Positions 45,901 to 56,338 of a stretch of DNA of 64,000 bases are shown here, in pieces. The DNA lies in the NCBI GenBank assembly GCA_016271365.2, contig CM028129.1, positions 841,544,001 to 841,608,000 of the forward strand, read 5' to 3'. This DNA comes from Neoceratodus forsteri (taxonomy: Eukaryota; Chordata; Ceratodontiformes; Ceratodontidae). Under the pieces are notes generated by a model, which was not told the origin of the DNA, ran no database searches, and saw only the letters and a program-made list of their open reading frames with translations. Every line of letters starts with the position of its first letter. The first letter of the stretch is position 1. The position numbers and the translations under genes are program-made.

Positions 45901-47008
45901 AGAGTCTTTTCAGTTATTTAACTCATACCACTTCCACTTCCTTCAGTTAAGAACATATATCATGAATCATCTGGGGCTGGGAGGGATTACTCCAGGTCCA
46001 ACACCCTAATTGAGGCAATCAAAGCTATCCTGAATCAGGCCATCACAAAAGGACACATATTGGTTTTGTATAAAGCCATTCTGAGTATTTATAGGGACTG
46101 TACTACTCCCATTAAATACAAGTAGGAACAGGAAGGTGATGTCTATCAAGCAGGTGTGGACTGGGAAAGGATTTTCAGATCAGCCTGCAAAACAACACAC
46201 TCCCCCTTGTGGCAGGAGTTTGCATGGAAGGTCTGGACATGCTGCTTCTACACACTGGTTTTACAGAGTAAGTGGAGCCAAGCTCACTCACAGGCCTGCT
46301 GGAGAAAATGCTCTGAGACTAGTGCCCATCAGTCACACATCTTCTGGCAGTGTCCTGCTTTGCATATCTAATGGCAGTGGATAATTGCCATGGTATGTGA
46401 CCTGTTTGATATCACTTCCCCCTTGTCCATACCACATATGTTTCTGGGTCTTCCGCCACCAGAAATTTGTGGGCAAGACCAAATATATATCTATGGAACA
46501 TCCTTCTTGTGGTTGCACATAAGGTCATTACGTGGCAATGGCTCAAGGAGGATCCCCCACTTTTCCAACACTGGCTGAGCATTGTTAATGATATCCAGGC
46601 AATGGAAGAGTTAACTTACAAAGTCAATCTGAAACTCCCAGTTTTCAAGTGTAGATAGGCTCGCTGGACCCTCTGGAGAGAAATCTCTCAAGTGGATCCT
46701 ACTTAACCAGCTACTCACTGACTGTACACCCCACCTCTCCTAGTACCTGTCCTGGCCTTCCACCGGAATAGACACCCGATGTCCCAGGGTTACTATGTGG
46801 GACTCAAAGATAGCAAACAGTCATGATAAGAATACGTATCATTTGATATTAGCAACGAAATGCCATTGTAATAGCTTGTTCATACCACAATTACTGATTG
46901 ATGTATATTGTGTAACCTACTGAGCTGCTGTATCTTTTAAGTATTGGGTTAATCCCACTGTTTTTATGTGTCCAAGCTTTTCAATAAACTTGAATTAAAA
47001 AAAAGAAA
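42936..47008 (+). mobile_element. L1/Tx1-like LINE, ORF2 pseudogene with poly-A tail
   Basis: About 4.1 kb, plus strand. The endonuclease start has 'VMSYNINGISNLIKRKQVL' and 'DIIFLQETHIS' at 42960-43080. Before the RT, 44185-44388 has 'PISQAEILAVIKNLKSGKCP' with GPDG. The RT palm lies at 44729-45106 with 'SLDAEKTFDKVSW', 'GTCQGCPLSPFLFALNIEPL' and 'SLYADDVLL'. The C-terminal zinc module is 'CWRKCSETSAHQSHIFWQCP' near 46300. The 3' end 'caataaacttgaattaaaa' closes at 47008. All catalytic boxes are visible but in different frames, with many stops. ORF1 is not seen, so the copy may start at ORF2. Confidence 0.88.
44729..45106 (+). pseudogene. L1/Tx1-like reverse transcriptase palm
   Basis: 125 codons open. 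Residues 1-15 carry the first catalytic Asp ('SLDAEKTFDKVSW'), about 65-80 the 'GTCQGCPLSPFLFAL' box (usual form GTRQGCPLSP), and about 108-116 'SLYADDVLL' with the two Asp of YADD. It matches the L1/Tx1 group better than the CR1 copies, which have FADD. The frame ends at a stop shortly after YADD. Confidence 0.85.
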
Positions 47009-47540
47009 TTATTTTATAATATATTGTATCGCACAGAAGTTTAGAATATATTACACTGAGCTTTAGAATATATTGCATAGAATTCTAGAATACTTTGCAG
47101 TGAATTTAAAATATATGCTGCGGAAAACTGGTATGTTTGATTTTTGTTGTGTCATGTAACAGCGTATCTGCCTGCATGCCCAGCTGCTACTACTCAAGTG
47201 TTATCTTCCTATAAGGCTGTCATAGACCGAGAGAGAGAGAGGGGGGAGAGAGAGAGAGAGAGAGAGAGAGAGCTGCCAAGGTTGGGGGAGATATTCACTA
47301 TGCTACGACTTTACACAGTAGTGAAATAAGAATATAAAATAATGCACAAGGTGGCATGAATTATAAGAATTTAAGAGAGAGAGAGAGAGAAGACAGAAGA
47401 GAAAAAACAAAGAGAGAAAAAGAAGAGAAAGGGAGAGTGAAAGAGAAAACGAGAGAGAGAGATTTACTATGATATGTCTTTACACAACAGTGAAATACAA
47501 ATATTGAATATGCATGGTGTGGTGTGCATTATGTAGAGAA
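47009..47540. repeat. A/T-rich sequence with GA microsatellites
   Basis: After the LINE tail comes a cluster of 'agaatatattgca'-like short repeats (47035-47115). (GA)n tracts follow at 47230-47273 and 47371-47462. No gene is seen. Arg-Glu frames here are simple-sequence artefacts. Confidence 0.7.
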
Positions 47541-47697
47541 TAAAGTATGGGGTGGTGTGTATTATGAGATTTTTCACACACCCGAGTTGTGGGATGCTAT
47601 ACAAACCCTGAGGGCAAAGCCCTAAGGGTTTATGAAATGCATCCCACAACGAGGGTGTGTGTAAAATTGAGTTTTACACAACCACCCCATATTTTAT
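47541..47697. repeat. 157-bp palindrome (family D, copy 1)
   Basis: The outer arms 'taaagtatggggtggt' and 'accaccccatatttta' differ at one pair. The inner arms 'cacacacccgagttgtggga' and 'tcccacaacgagggtgtgtg' pair across nearly their full length. The core 'aaaccctgagggc' pairs with 'gccctaagggttt'. The centre is near 47619. A related palindrome lies 700 bp downstream. Confidence 0.85.
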
Positions 47698-48290
47698 TTT
47701 ATAGAATAGCTGGTGTGTGCTTTTTCACCTCAGCAAATATACAAAATAAAATAAGCAAACAGACTGGTGTTAGGCAGCTGTGGACCAGCTGGGATTCTGC
47801 GCTGTCCGCGGTCTGCCAAGTAACAGTGCTGCACTTGTTTAAAGGAAAAAGAAGTGGAGATTTTGTTAAAAAAAACTTCTTTATTTGTCTGTTTTTTCTA
47901 ATATGTTAAACTTACCGCCGAGCAGCGGTTGAGGACCTTCCAGCTTAAAGAAGTGTGGAGACCCACTGGTGCATGTGCTGACAGGGAAACATGGCGTGTA
48001 TTCTTTCCCTTTTGTTTTCTTTTATATTGCGTCTGGGTCAGCGTCGAAAGAAAATTTTCTTCTTTTAATAAATAAATCAACTTACCACTGACTGCGAGGG
48101 GCAGTGAAGTCTGTGGCTATATGGAATTGCCACAGGGACTGTTGCAGAGTTAAGAAAGACTGGCAACTGGTGCATGTGTGGTCCCAGGGAAACCCGGTGC
48201 ATGTTTGCCGTTATAAGCAGCTGGTTATAATGGAAAATTACAACCAGATTTCCCTATGGGAAAAAATGCTCCCCAGTTACAAGAATTTAA
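47698..48290 (+). repeat. spacer between palindromes with a diverged tandem duplication
   Basis: Two related blocks, about 47910-48000 and 48080-48210, share 'aacttaccgc'-like starts and 'ctggtgcatgtg...cagggaaac' ends. This suggests a ~180-bp unit present twice. No gene. Together with the flanking palindromes the whole 47.5-48.4 kb may be one element. Confidence 0.5.
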
Positions 48291-48376
48291 TACACACTCA
48301 AGTTGAGTGATGCTACACAAATCCTGGGAGAAAAGCTCAAGAGGGTTATTGAAGCATCACACTCAGAGGGTGTGTA
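48291..48376. repeat. 86-bp palindrome (family D, copy 2)
   Basis: Arms 'tacacactc...gagtgatgct' and 'agcatcacactcagagggtg' pair. It shares with copy 1 the layout of 'acacac' ends, an inner '(t)gatgct/agcatca' step and an 'aaccacaccacctcattt' stretch after the right arm. Confidence 0.75.
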
Positions 48377-48600
48377 ATAAATTTGAATAACCACACCACC
48401 TCATTTTTAGGGCTGCTGTGGGAAGAGCCCTGCAGACCTCTTGCTATAGAAAAGGACTTAACGCATTCCTTCTGACCGAACAATCTGTTGGAGTTCCACC
48501 ACAGTCACCTCTGCATCCCTGAAGCACTCCACTTGTTGTCTCAGTAGGAAGTAGCACTGCACTATTTTTAGTGTGTAGGTTGTCACGGCGCACTCCACTG

Positions 48601-48680
48601 TGTCCAAGATGGCCACAAAACTGCATTGTACGTGTGTGATCAATAGTACATGCACAACAGTGTGGCAGCCATCTTGGTCA
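48601..48680. repeat. left terminal palindrome of foldback element
   Basis: Arms 'tgtccaagatgg' and 'ccatcttggtca' pair with one mismatch. Further inside 'gcattgtac' pairs with 'gtacatgc'. About 80 bp. Its length is close to the terminal palindromes at 33018 and 53934, although the arm sequences differ. Confidence 0.75.
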
Positions 48681-48734
48681 TGGTTTAGTATTCCACCTTG
48701 ATCACCAATTTCTTTTTTTTTTTTTTATTAAACA

Positions 48735-49770
48735 TATCCTGCCACCCAATCCTCCTTCTCAGCAACCCCCCAGAAACATAAGAGTGATACTGGGGGTGCC
48801 CAATCCCCGAGTGTCATGCTCAGGACCCCTTGCTGTTTTATGGTGTCAGTAGGCCAGGGAGAAGAGAGGACCGAGCTTATTTATAAAATACATTGACTCC
48901 TTGTCCTTTTACTGTAGCCACAACAGGACTTCTTTTTAATTTATTTAAAAACTCTGTGGAGCCTAGTGCAACACTGTCCCTACTGTTCTGCCTGCTGCTG
49001 TTTGGGCAGGCAATCTAAAGGCAGCTAAATTTCAAGGCTTCAATCTTGGGGCTTACCCAGTCTCCCAAAGGCTGCCCATAGTCAAGTGTGCACTGACTGA
49101 GCTGATGGACTGGAGGGAGGAAAGTTGTAAAGGTGTTATTGGTGGGATACCAATGGTGGCACCTTGTGACTGTGGCTCTCAGCCTCTCAAAGAGTGACAG
49201 TCTCTCTGTCCTGTGGAAAGGAGTGAACTAAGATGAAGTGAAAAACAGCTCAGTGGTCTGAGGATAGAGGAGCCCAAACCCAAAGGATGGAGAGGGAGAA
49301 ACGTGCAGCAACTGTGAGACGAAACTCGAGTTCTGTGAGGGGGAGCCTTAGCAAGCCAGCCATGTTTATGGGGTGAGTACAATATTTCTTGAGGGCAAGC
49401 CAGGTTGTGTACAAGGCTGTTCTTCCCCTTCTCCCCCAACCTGACCCTCTCTCTCAGCACCTAGAAACATGAGTGAAACGGGGGGGAGGCCCCAATCCCC
49501 CAGAGTCACATTCAGGACTCTTCACTGTTTTATATGCATTTTTTTGTTTTTTCATATTTCCCCCCATCTGACCCTCCCTCTCAGCACCGACTCCCCCCCC
49601 CAATAAACATAAGAGTGATACTGGGAGTGCCCAATCCCCTAGTGTGGCACCCAGGACCTCAGTTTTTTTTTTTTTTTGTATTCTCCTCACCCAACCCACC
49701 CTCTCAGCACCCCCAGAAATAAGAGTGACACTGGGGTGCCCAATCCCAGTGTCATGATCTAGAATCCTTT
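48735..49770 (-). repeat. G-rich subrepeat array, left arm (minus-strand sense)
   Basis: Units carry 'ctcagcaccccc', 'aaacataagagtgatactgg' and 'gggtgcccaatcccc' in plus-strand text. They start near 48738, 49435, 49562 and 49690, the last two about 128 bp apart. The gap 48870-49430 contains unrelated-looking sequence (frames without motifs). Read on the minus strand they match the 'gggattgggc' units of the right arm. Confidence 0.65.
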
Positions 49771-49842
49771 AGTTTCTTTTTTCCCTGTAAACCTGAAAAA
49801 TAGAAAACCGTCCATCAGTGTCCTTTGTAGCCGTTAGTAACC
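49770..49842. repeat. ~70-bp direct duplication flanking the LINE, left
   Basis: Contains 'aaacctgaaaaatagaaaac' and 'gtccatcagtgtcctttg'. The right copy (50824-50897) has 'aaacctgaaaaaaagaaaac' and 'gtccatcaatgtcttttg'. About 85-90% identical. Either an exceptionally long target duplication or adjacent units of the host subrepeat array. Confidence 0.75.
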
Positions 49843-49843
49843 T

Positions 49844-50824
49844 ATCCAGAAGATGATACTTCCCTCCTTCGATTATTGTGATATTGTTTATAGTGCCACC
49901 CACAAGTCAGTTTTATCCAAACTGGATACCCTTTTTAATGCTTTCTGCCGGTTCGCTATTGATGCTCCTCCTCGCACCCACTGCTGCGAGCTATACCGCT
50001 CCCTTGAGAACCGCTACCTACTACACTGTGCCAAGTTTATCTCAAAGAACTGGTTTGGTACCCTCCCAGTGTATCTGACCTCCGTACTATTGCCCCCTCT
50101 GGCACCCACCTATGCTCTGAGGTCCCTAGACTCCCGGCTTCTGTTAGTCTCCAGACATCGGACCCAAGCTGGCCAAGCTGCCTCCTCTCACCACATCCTT
50201 CAACTCCATAACTCTTTCCCCTCTGAAATTCGCCACTCTTCCTCTATCCTCTCACTATCCTATGCCCTTGCAAACCACTGCCCAGTAAACTGCTTTTGCA
50301 GCTAACTCTCCAACCCATTCTACCTCAGACACTCCTATTTTTCTTCTCCCAGTAGACTCAATGGTGCTACTTCACTAACCACACCCAACTACTGCACTTC
50401 ATCCAAACTTTTGAGCTAGCTAGCTTGCACTTACCCCATCTCATTATATACCACAGCCCAATACCTTAGCAGGATTTCCTCATTGTAACTGTTACTCTTG
50501 ACTATTAGGGTATATGTATTAATCCACACTTACCTATTCCTGTCAAACATATGCAGCTGTATTATCTAATTATATGTTTTCAAGGTATAAAGCATGACTT
50601 TCCCATGTAATTGCTACTATACTATAAGTAAGGGTAAATTGTCATCTACGCCCGACTATTTCAGTCAAATGTTTTCAATTGTTTTGTAATTGATGTATAT
50701 ATATCAGGACCTGGACTACCTTTGTCCTCTTCCCCACTGTACCCCTCCCCCCAGGTTGCACCGGGAGACGAGCAGTTCTTGCTCAATGTGCTTTTCCTGG
50801 TGAAACAATTTAAATAAATAAATA
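49844..50824 (+). mobile_element. L2/Rex-like LINE 3' end inside the foldback arm
   Basis: The plus frame 49853-50305 carries the ORF2 thumb/C-terminus: 'ILPSFDYCDIVYSATHKS', 'LDTLFNAFCRFA' and 'SLENRYLLHCAKFI', then 'LQLHNSFPSEIR' and 'SLSYALANH'. These correspond to the 'LDYCNIVY' and 'WNSLP' blocks of L2/Rex-type elements. A long 3' untranslated part ends 'cctggtgaaacaatttaaat' and AATA repeats. The flanks carry a ~70-bp near-duplicate on both sides (49770-49842 and 50824-50897). Confidence 0.75.
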
Positions 50825-51074
50825 ACCTCTTTCTCCCACTTTAAACCTGAAAAAAAGAAAACTGTCCATCAATGTCTTTTGTGGCTGTTAGTGACCCCTA
50901 ACCAATCCTCCTGCTCAGCACCCGCCAACCCACACCCCCCACAAGCCCTTACTTACCCACCAGGGGGTCCAGCTTGGTCATCTTCTGTGGAATACAGATA
51001 TGTCGTCACTCTTCAAGGCTGGACCGCGAACTGAGGAAACAGGTATGTGGTTCAATGTATTTCAATAGGGATTT

Positions 51075-53250
51075 GAACTTGGTGCCATAACTTGGCCATT
51101 TTTGCATATGTTTACCCTAACTTTTCAACATGCCTTCTTTGGGACACCACCTCATGAACAATTGCACTGTCATTAGGCAGATCTGTCCTGAAAGGTTATT
51201 TCATTTTCACGGTCCCGGTGCAAAATCACTTTTTGGGCAGGAGATGACAATTTTCTCTGTCCTTGTTCATGTGGCGGGGTCATAAGAAGGCTATGTTGAA
51301 AATATGGTGTAAAAATATTAAAAAAAACAACAAAGTTATGAGCCTACATTGAATTTTGCAAACACAGGCTCATAACTTTGGTAATATTCAATATTTTTAC
51401 CCCAAATTTTCAACACAGTCATTTCTTTGCAGCACCTCGTGAATGTGACAGCTGTCATTTTTCAACTCCTGCCCAAAGTGTGTTTTGTGTCCCGAAAGTT
51501 GATTTTGCAGTCCCTGCGCAAAATCACCTTTAAGTCAGGAGCTGAACATATTCTCTACCCGTCTTCATGAGGCACGGTCATACCTAGGCTATGTTAAATT
51601 TTGGTGTAAAATTACTAAAAAACAACCAATTTATAAGCCTATATTATATTTTGCAAATGCAAGCTCATGACTTTGATAATTGTCAATATATTTACCCCAG
51701 CTTCCTACCCTGCAGCCCTATCAGCTCTGGCCAGAGTTTGTTTTCTGGCCATAACCCTTCCCCCATAATGTCAGCTATACACCCTTGTAATGTTACTAAT
51801 ACACCAAACCAAATGTCTTTCTGAGTGACTTAGCAGCAGCAGCACAAGTTTAACAAGCATTTATCAATGCCGAATGTTGTTGCACTGGCCTTGGCAGTGG
51901 CGGAGGTGGAGACGCATAGTGCTGTGATTTTGTTAATGTGTCCCAAAAGGTGATTTTGCACAGCGAGTACGCCATTGTGTGGCGGAGCTGCGGAAATGCG
52001 TTTTGGGCAGGCTGTGAAAAATGGCAGCTGGACTGTTGATAATGAGGTATGCAGAAATGCCAGTGGTGAAAATGTGGCATGAAAATATTGCAGACTGACG
52101 AAGTTACAAGGGTGCGTGGAAACTGCACAATGCACGCTTGCAACACAATCATTGTATGGACTTTCAGCACCAAATTTTCAACATAGGCATTTTAGGACCT
52201 CTGCTGATGAATAGTGTCACTGTCATTTCCTCAAACTGTCCTGAAAAGTGATTTCACACAGTGACCGTGCAATTCTGCACCAGACGTGTGAAAACACATT
52301 TCAGCCAGCTGTACTGTTCATAAGGAGGTGTGGAAAACTGCCAATGATGAACAGCTGGAGTGAAAGTATTACAAATTCACAAAGTCACGAGCATACGTGA
52401 AAACTGCACAACGCATGCTCATAAAACAGTCATTCTATTGACTTTCATCCACAAATTTTTGACATAGGCATTTTAAGACATCTGCTAATGAACAGTGTCA
52501 CTGCCATTTTCATAATGTGTCTCGAACATGGGCTTTCCACAGCGACTGCTCTATTGTGTGCTGGAAGTGTGAAAACAGATTTTGGTCAGGATGTGAAAAA
52601 TGACAGCTGTACTGTTCATTAGGAGGTGTAGAACAATGGCACTGTTGAAAATCTGGAGTGAAAATATAAGTTTGCGAACTTACGAGCGTGCATGCAAACT
52701 GCGCAACGCATGCTCATAACACAGTCTTGTTATGGAGTATTGTCACCAAATTTTCAACACAGGCATTTTAGGACTTCTACTCATAAACAGTGTCACTGCC
52801 TTTTTTGTAATGTGTCCCAAACAGTGATTTCATACAGTGACTGCCCTATTCTGTGCTGGAAGTGCGAAAACACATTTCGGCCAGGATGTGAAAAATGACA
52901 GCTGAACAGTTCACAAGAAGGTGTGGTAAAATGGCAATGTTGAGAATCTGGTGTGAAAATATTGTGAATTCGCTAATTTATGAGTGTGCATAGCAACTGC
53001 GCAACGCACACTCGTATAACAGTCATTTTTGGGATTTTCCCACAAAATTTGCAACATAGGCTATTCGAGAGCCCCCTTCATGAATAGTGGCACTGTCATT
53101 TCATTACTCAGCCCGGAAAGGTGATTCCACGCAGTGAGTGCGAAATCACCTTTCGGGACCGAATAACACCATGACAGTGCAAGAATTCATGAGGAAGGGT
53201 TCCAAAACCCCATGTTGAAAAATTTAGCTAAATTCCCAAAAATGCCTGAG
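51075..53250 (+). repeat. tandem array of ~295-bp palindromic units
   Basis: Unit starts near 'caccaaattttcaacata' occur at about 52169, 52449, 52745 and 53041 (spacing 280, 296, 296). More diverged or inverted units fill 51075-51840. Each unit carries 'ctgttcat...gaggtgt' and 'cactgtcatttc', a central 'gtgattt...cacagtgactg' step, 'gccaggatgtgaaaaatgac', and an 'acgagcgtgcatg' to 'cgcatgctcat' inverted step. In the last unit, 'gcgaaatcacctttcgggac' pairs with 'cccggaaaggtgattccacg', so a unit can fold on itself. Confidence 0.7.
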
Positions 53251-53380
53251 ATATGCAGCAAAGTTGAAAAACCCTATTTATTCCATTATACAGCTTACTG
53301 GCATTTCCTCAGTTTGCGGTCGGCTTTAAGAGTGCAGACATGTTCCCGGTCCACCAATGATCACCGGCTGGACTCGGAGG

Positions 53381-53473
53381 GTAAGTATGGGGTGAGGGGG
53401 TGTGGGAGGCAGAGTACGCAGAGGGTGGGTGTGGTGGGGCAGGAGACTGCGTGAGACCGCTTTTGTTTTACAG
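53381..53473 (+). other. intron-like segment in foldback right arm
   Basis: GTAAGTATGG start and 'ttttgttttacag' end, 93 bp, homologous to 32442-32550 in copy A. The mirrored left-arm module keeps the donor-like 'gggtaagtaagg' on the minus strand near 50950. I could not locate its acceptor. Confidence 0.35.
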
Positions 53474-53499
53474 GTGAAAAAACCCATTGCGGGATAGTT

Positions 53500-53895
53500 T
53501 TTTGTTTCAGGGATTTGGCACACTGTGGTGGGCTCCCAACATGCCACCTAAATGTTTGGGGGTCTATAGCTGATGGGGATTGGGCACCCTCATTTGCACA
53601 CAACATGGGGGTGAGGATGTTATGCTTGACGGGACTGGGCACCCCTGGCTGGCACACAAAGAAAGTGGGGGGCCAAGCCAGGGATTGGGCACCCTCAGCA
53701 TTTAACAATGAGGGGGTTCTTCATGCTGGACGGGAGGGGCCCCTGTCGCACACACAAAGAAAGCAGGGGCTAAGCCGAGGATTTGCACCCCTTGGCATTT
53801 AACAATGGGGGGTGCTTTATGCTAATGGGGATTGGCCTCCCCCATTGGCACATACATAGGGGGGCAGCATAAATGACAGGGGGATTGGGCACCCC
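53500..53895 (+). repeat. G-rich subrepeat array, right arm
   Basis: Phrases of the type 'gggattgggcaccc', then 'tggcacacaaagaaag' and 'gcatttaacaatgggggg', repeat about five times with variable spacing. The same phrases occur at 32620-32960. Confidence 0.65.
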
Positions 53896-53933
53896 TGAAG
53901 TCGGCAGTTTGGTGGCCATTGTGCCGCCATGTT

Positions 53934-54031
53934 CATAATGTGGTGAGCACATCCAGGGAAGGTCCGCTGCATCTGACGAACTTTGCTCGGATTGCAGTGG
54001 ACCTTTTCTTAGATGTGCTCATCACATTATG
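53934..54031. repeat. right terminal palindrome of foldback element
   Basis: Arms 'cataatgtggtgagcacatc' and 'gatgtgctcatcacattatg' pair with one mismatch. Inner arms 'ggtccgctgca' and 'tgcagtggacc' pair too. 98 bp. Confidence 0.85.
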
Positions 54032-54034
54032 TAT

Positions 54035-54985
54035 GCATGGTGTGGTGCCGGCATGCAGCCTGACTGGGGAATGAGGGATGCACCTACTGGTGCATGCCCT
54101 GCATTCGCCCAACAGTGACCACGCCTCCAAAGCTGCACTGTCCCAAGATGTTGGCTGCACAAGCGCACCAACATAAAAAGAATAACATACTTAGAATACA
54201 GTATGGCACAAAACCTGCAGCTAGTGAGGATCTTTTATTTAGCAATGCTGTGTACACACTGCCTGTTGAAAGTAATGAGTTTAGAGCTGCTATGAAGTCA
54301 GGCACTGAGTGAGATTTCACATGACTTTTTCCTGGTCAACAGCTACATTTGCTGAGTTGCTTTTACACTGAGCACTGAGCCAAATCACAGAGGACTTATC
54401 CCTGTTACAATCTAACATTAGTTTGGGGATATTTTTGGCTGCAAATTGTGGCTATTTATCAATGTTTACTCTGTCTCACTTAATGCTGCACTTGAGAGTG
54501 TCCAGAGACAACAGCTGTTGATGAGTGTGCACCTGTTTGGCATAATAATTATCCAGTTATTACAAAAAATATTAACTGGCCATCTACATTGAAAAAATTG
54601 ATGTCTAGTTATTATATTGCACTGAATCTCTTTATTCGTAGGAATTATGACTGAAGTTCAGGAGGAACCACTCTGGCTATTGATGACATTATATAAATTT
54701 TCAGGAAGTCAGCAAATAAATCATTAACTAAAACACAAACACACATAGTATAGTACCTGAAAGTATAGAAAGATGGTTTGACAGTCTGTGCAAATCTTTG
54801 TATTAAAGGCTAATAATTCTTTCTAATTAGAAACAAAGGGACCCTGGCAACAACACATTAAGGTTATGGGCATTATACCTTACAAAAATTTAAATTACTT
54901 GCCAGACAGAAAAAAATAAACTTATTTAAGCAGCACATTATCAGAGACTGAAGAAGTCTTAGATACCAACACTGAATGATTGCAT
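54035..54985. other. unassigned sequence
   Basis: No gene recognised. Mostly A/T-rich, with an 'aaaaaaataaacttatttaa' stretch near 54910 that could be a decayed LINE tail. Confidence 0.3.
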
Positions 54986-54989
54986 AATT

Positions 54990-55350
54990 TGAATTTGCAC
55001 AACTTGGACAGGAGAATTAAGGGTGATTGCTCATATTTGACATCTGCAGGATCTGGAGGATAGCACATTTAGAGAACTCAGTCTTGGATTTACTATGACA
55101 AACAACCATCTAAGGGGCCACAGTAAATAACTAACAAGGAACAAGTTTAGAATGGACAGAGGGAAATGTTATTACACACAGTGAGCAAGTAACATCTGGA
55201 ATGCATTGCCAGAGAATTTTGGTAATCGTAATACAAAACAGATCTTTAAAACAGGCCTAAATAAATCTGTCTGCAGTTAAACTTGTGTACTACCACTGCA
55301 TGGAGAGTACTCACAGCTGACCTCTAGACCTACTTCTGCACTACAGACCA
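54990..55350 (+). mobile_element. CR1/L3-like ORF2 C-terminal fragment
   Basis: 'aacaagtttagaatggacag' and then 'gtaacatctggaatgcattg' translate to 'NKFRMDR' and 'NIWNALPENF' blocks in neighbouring frames, the closing domain of CR1/L3-type ORF2. No 3' repeat tail is clear. A short old fragment. Confidence 0.45.
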
Positions 55351-56338
55351 TAGTATGGACTGCAGTATAAACGTATTTTAGAATTTATGGAACACATTTA
55401 ATAGCACAAAACCAAACATGGCTTTATCAGTCTATAGTTGCACACGATAAAGAGATCATTTTGAGCAACTCGTTAGATGAAGCCAAGTAATGATCTATCA
55501 TCAGAAGAAACTACAATTGCAGACAAAGACCGTGCACTTGAAGCAACTAATAAATGTTATCAAAATGGCACTATATTTAAGCAGATAACTCTTGACTTCC
55601 CTATTACATTGAAAGAAATTAGAGAGTTATTCCAGGATAAGCATGGGGCAGGCATACTACTCGATTAAATGCTGAACTTTAGCAGTACAAACTACAGGAA
55701 GATATATTAAAATTAATTAATTTAGTCTTTCAATAGATCAGAATGTCTTACTACACCCATTTTAAAAAGTGGCCAGGGACCCAGCCTAACTAACTATAGG
55801 TGGGTGCATGTAAATAATAACTTGGATAAATTATTCTGTGGTAATATAAATCGGACAAACATAAATTTCCTTAGGGACAAAAATAGTCTGCATAAATGTC
55901 AAATAAGGATTTTGTCCTAATCACAGAGCTACAGACCACTTTTACAGTAAATGTCACAAACCCTAATAAACAAGTACTATAGAATGAATATAGTTTGCTT
56001 TCAAAAGATTTAGCAGTTTGAGTGGTGGCAGCATGTTGGCTGCACATAATTTTTAGTGAGGCTGGGTCACTGGTAACAGCAGCGGTGTGAATAACAATAT
56101 TTCACTTTCATGTTATTTTTGTGGTTTCTGTGTGGTCAGTGAATATAGTGAAAATAAAATGAAAGTGAAATATATTAGTTCTACTGTATGTAGTTAATAC
56201 CAACCAAGAGAAAACATCTGTTTGCTGTGTAGCCATCCAAAAAGCATTTGATTCCATTTAGTATCCAGGTCTTCTTCTAAAACTCCTACAAAAAAGAATA
56301 GGTGGAAAGGAATATGATATAATTAAAGGGGTGTAGAC

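Larger units (their letters stand above)
48601..54031. mobile_element. large foldback element (copy B) with inverted arms of subrepeats
   Basis: Left arm 48601-51075. It has a terminal palindrome, then units containing 'gggtgcccaatcccc' at 48795, 49480, 49630 and 49735. A module at 50942-51050 reads, on the minus strand, 'cctcagttcgcggtccagcc' and 'gggtaagtaagg'. Middle 51075-53250: tandem ~295-bp palindromic units. Right arm 53280-54031: the same module on the plus strand ('cctcagtttgcggtcggctt', 'gggtaagtatgg'), then 'gggattgggcacccc' units and a terminal palindrome. Long inverted arms made of tandem subrepeats are the layout of foldback transposons. No transposase is seen. A LINE (49844-50824) sits in the left arm. 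Confidence 0.6.
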
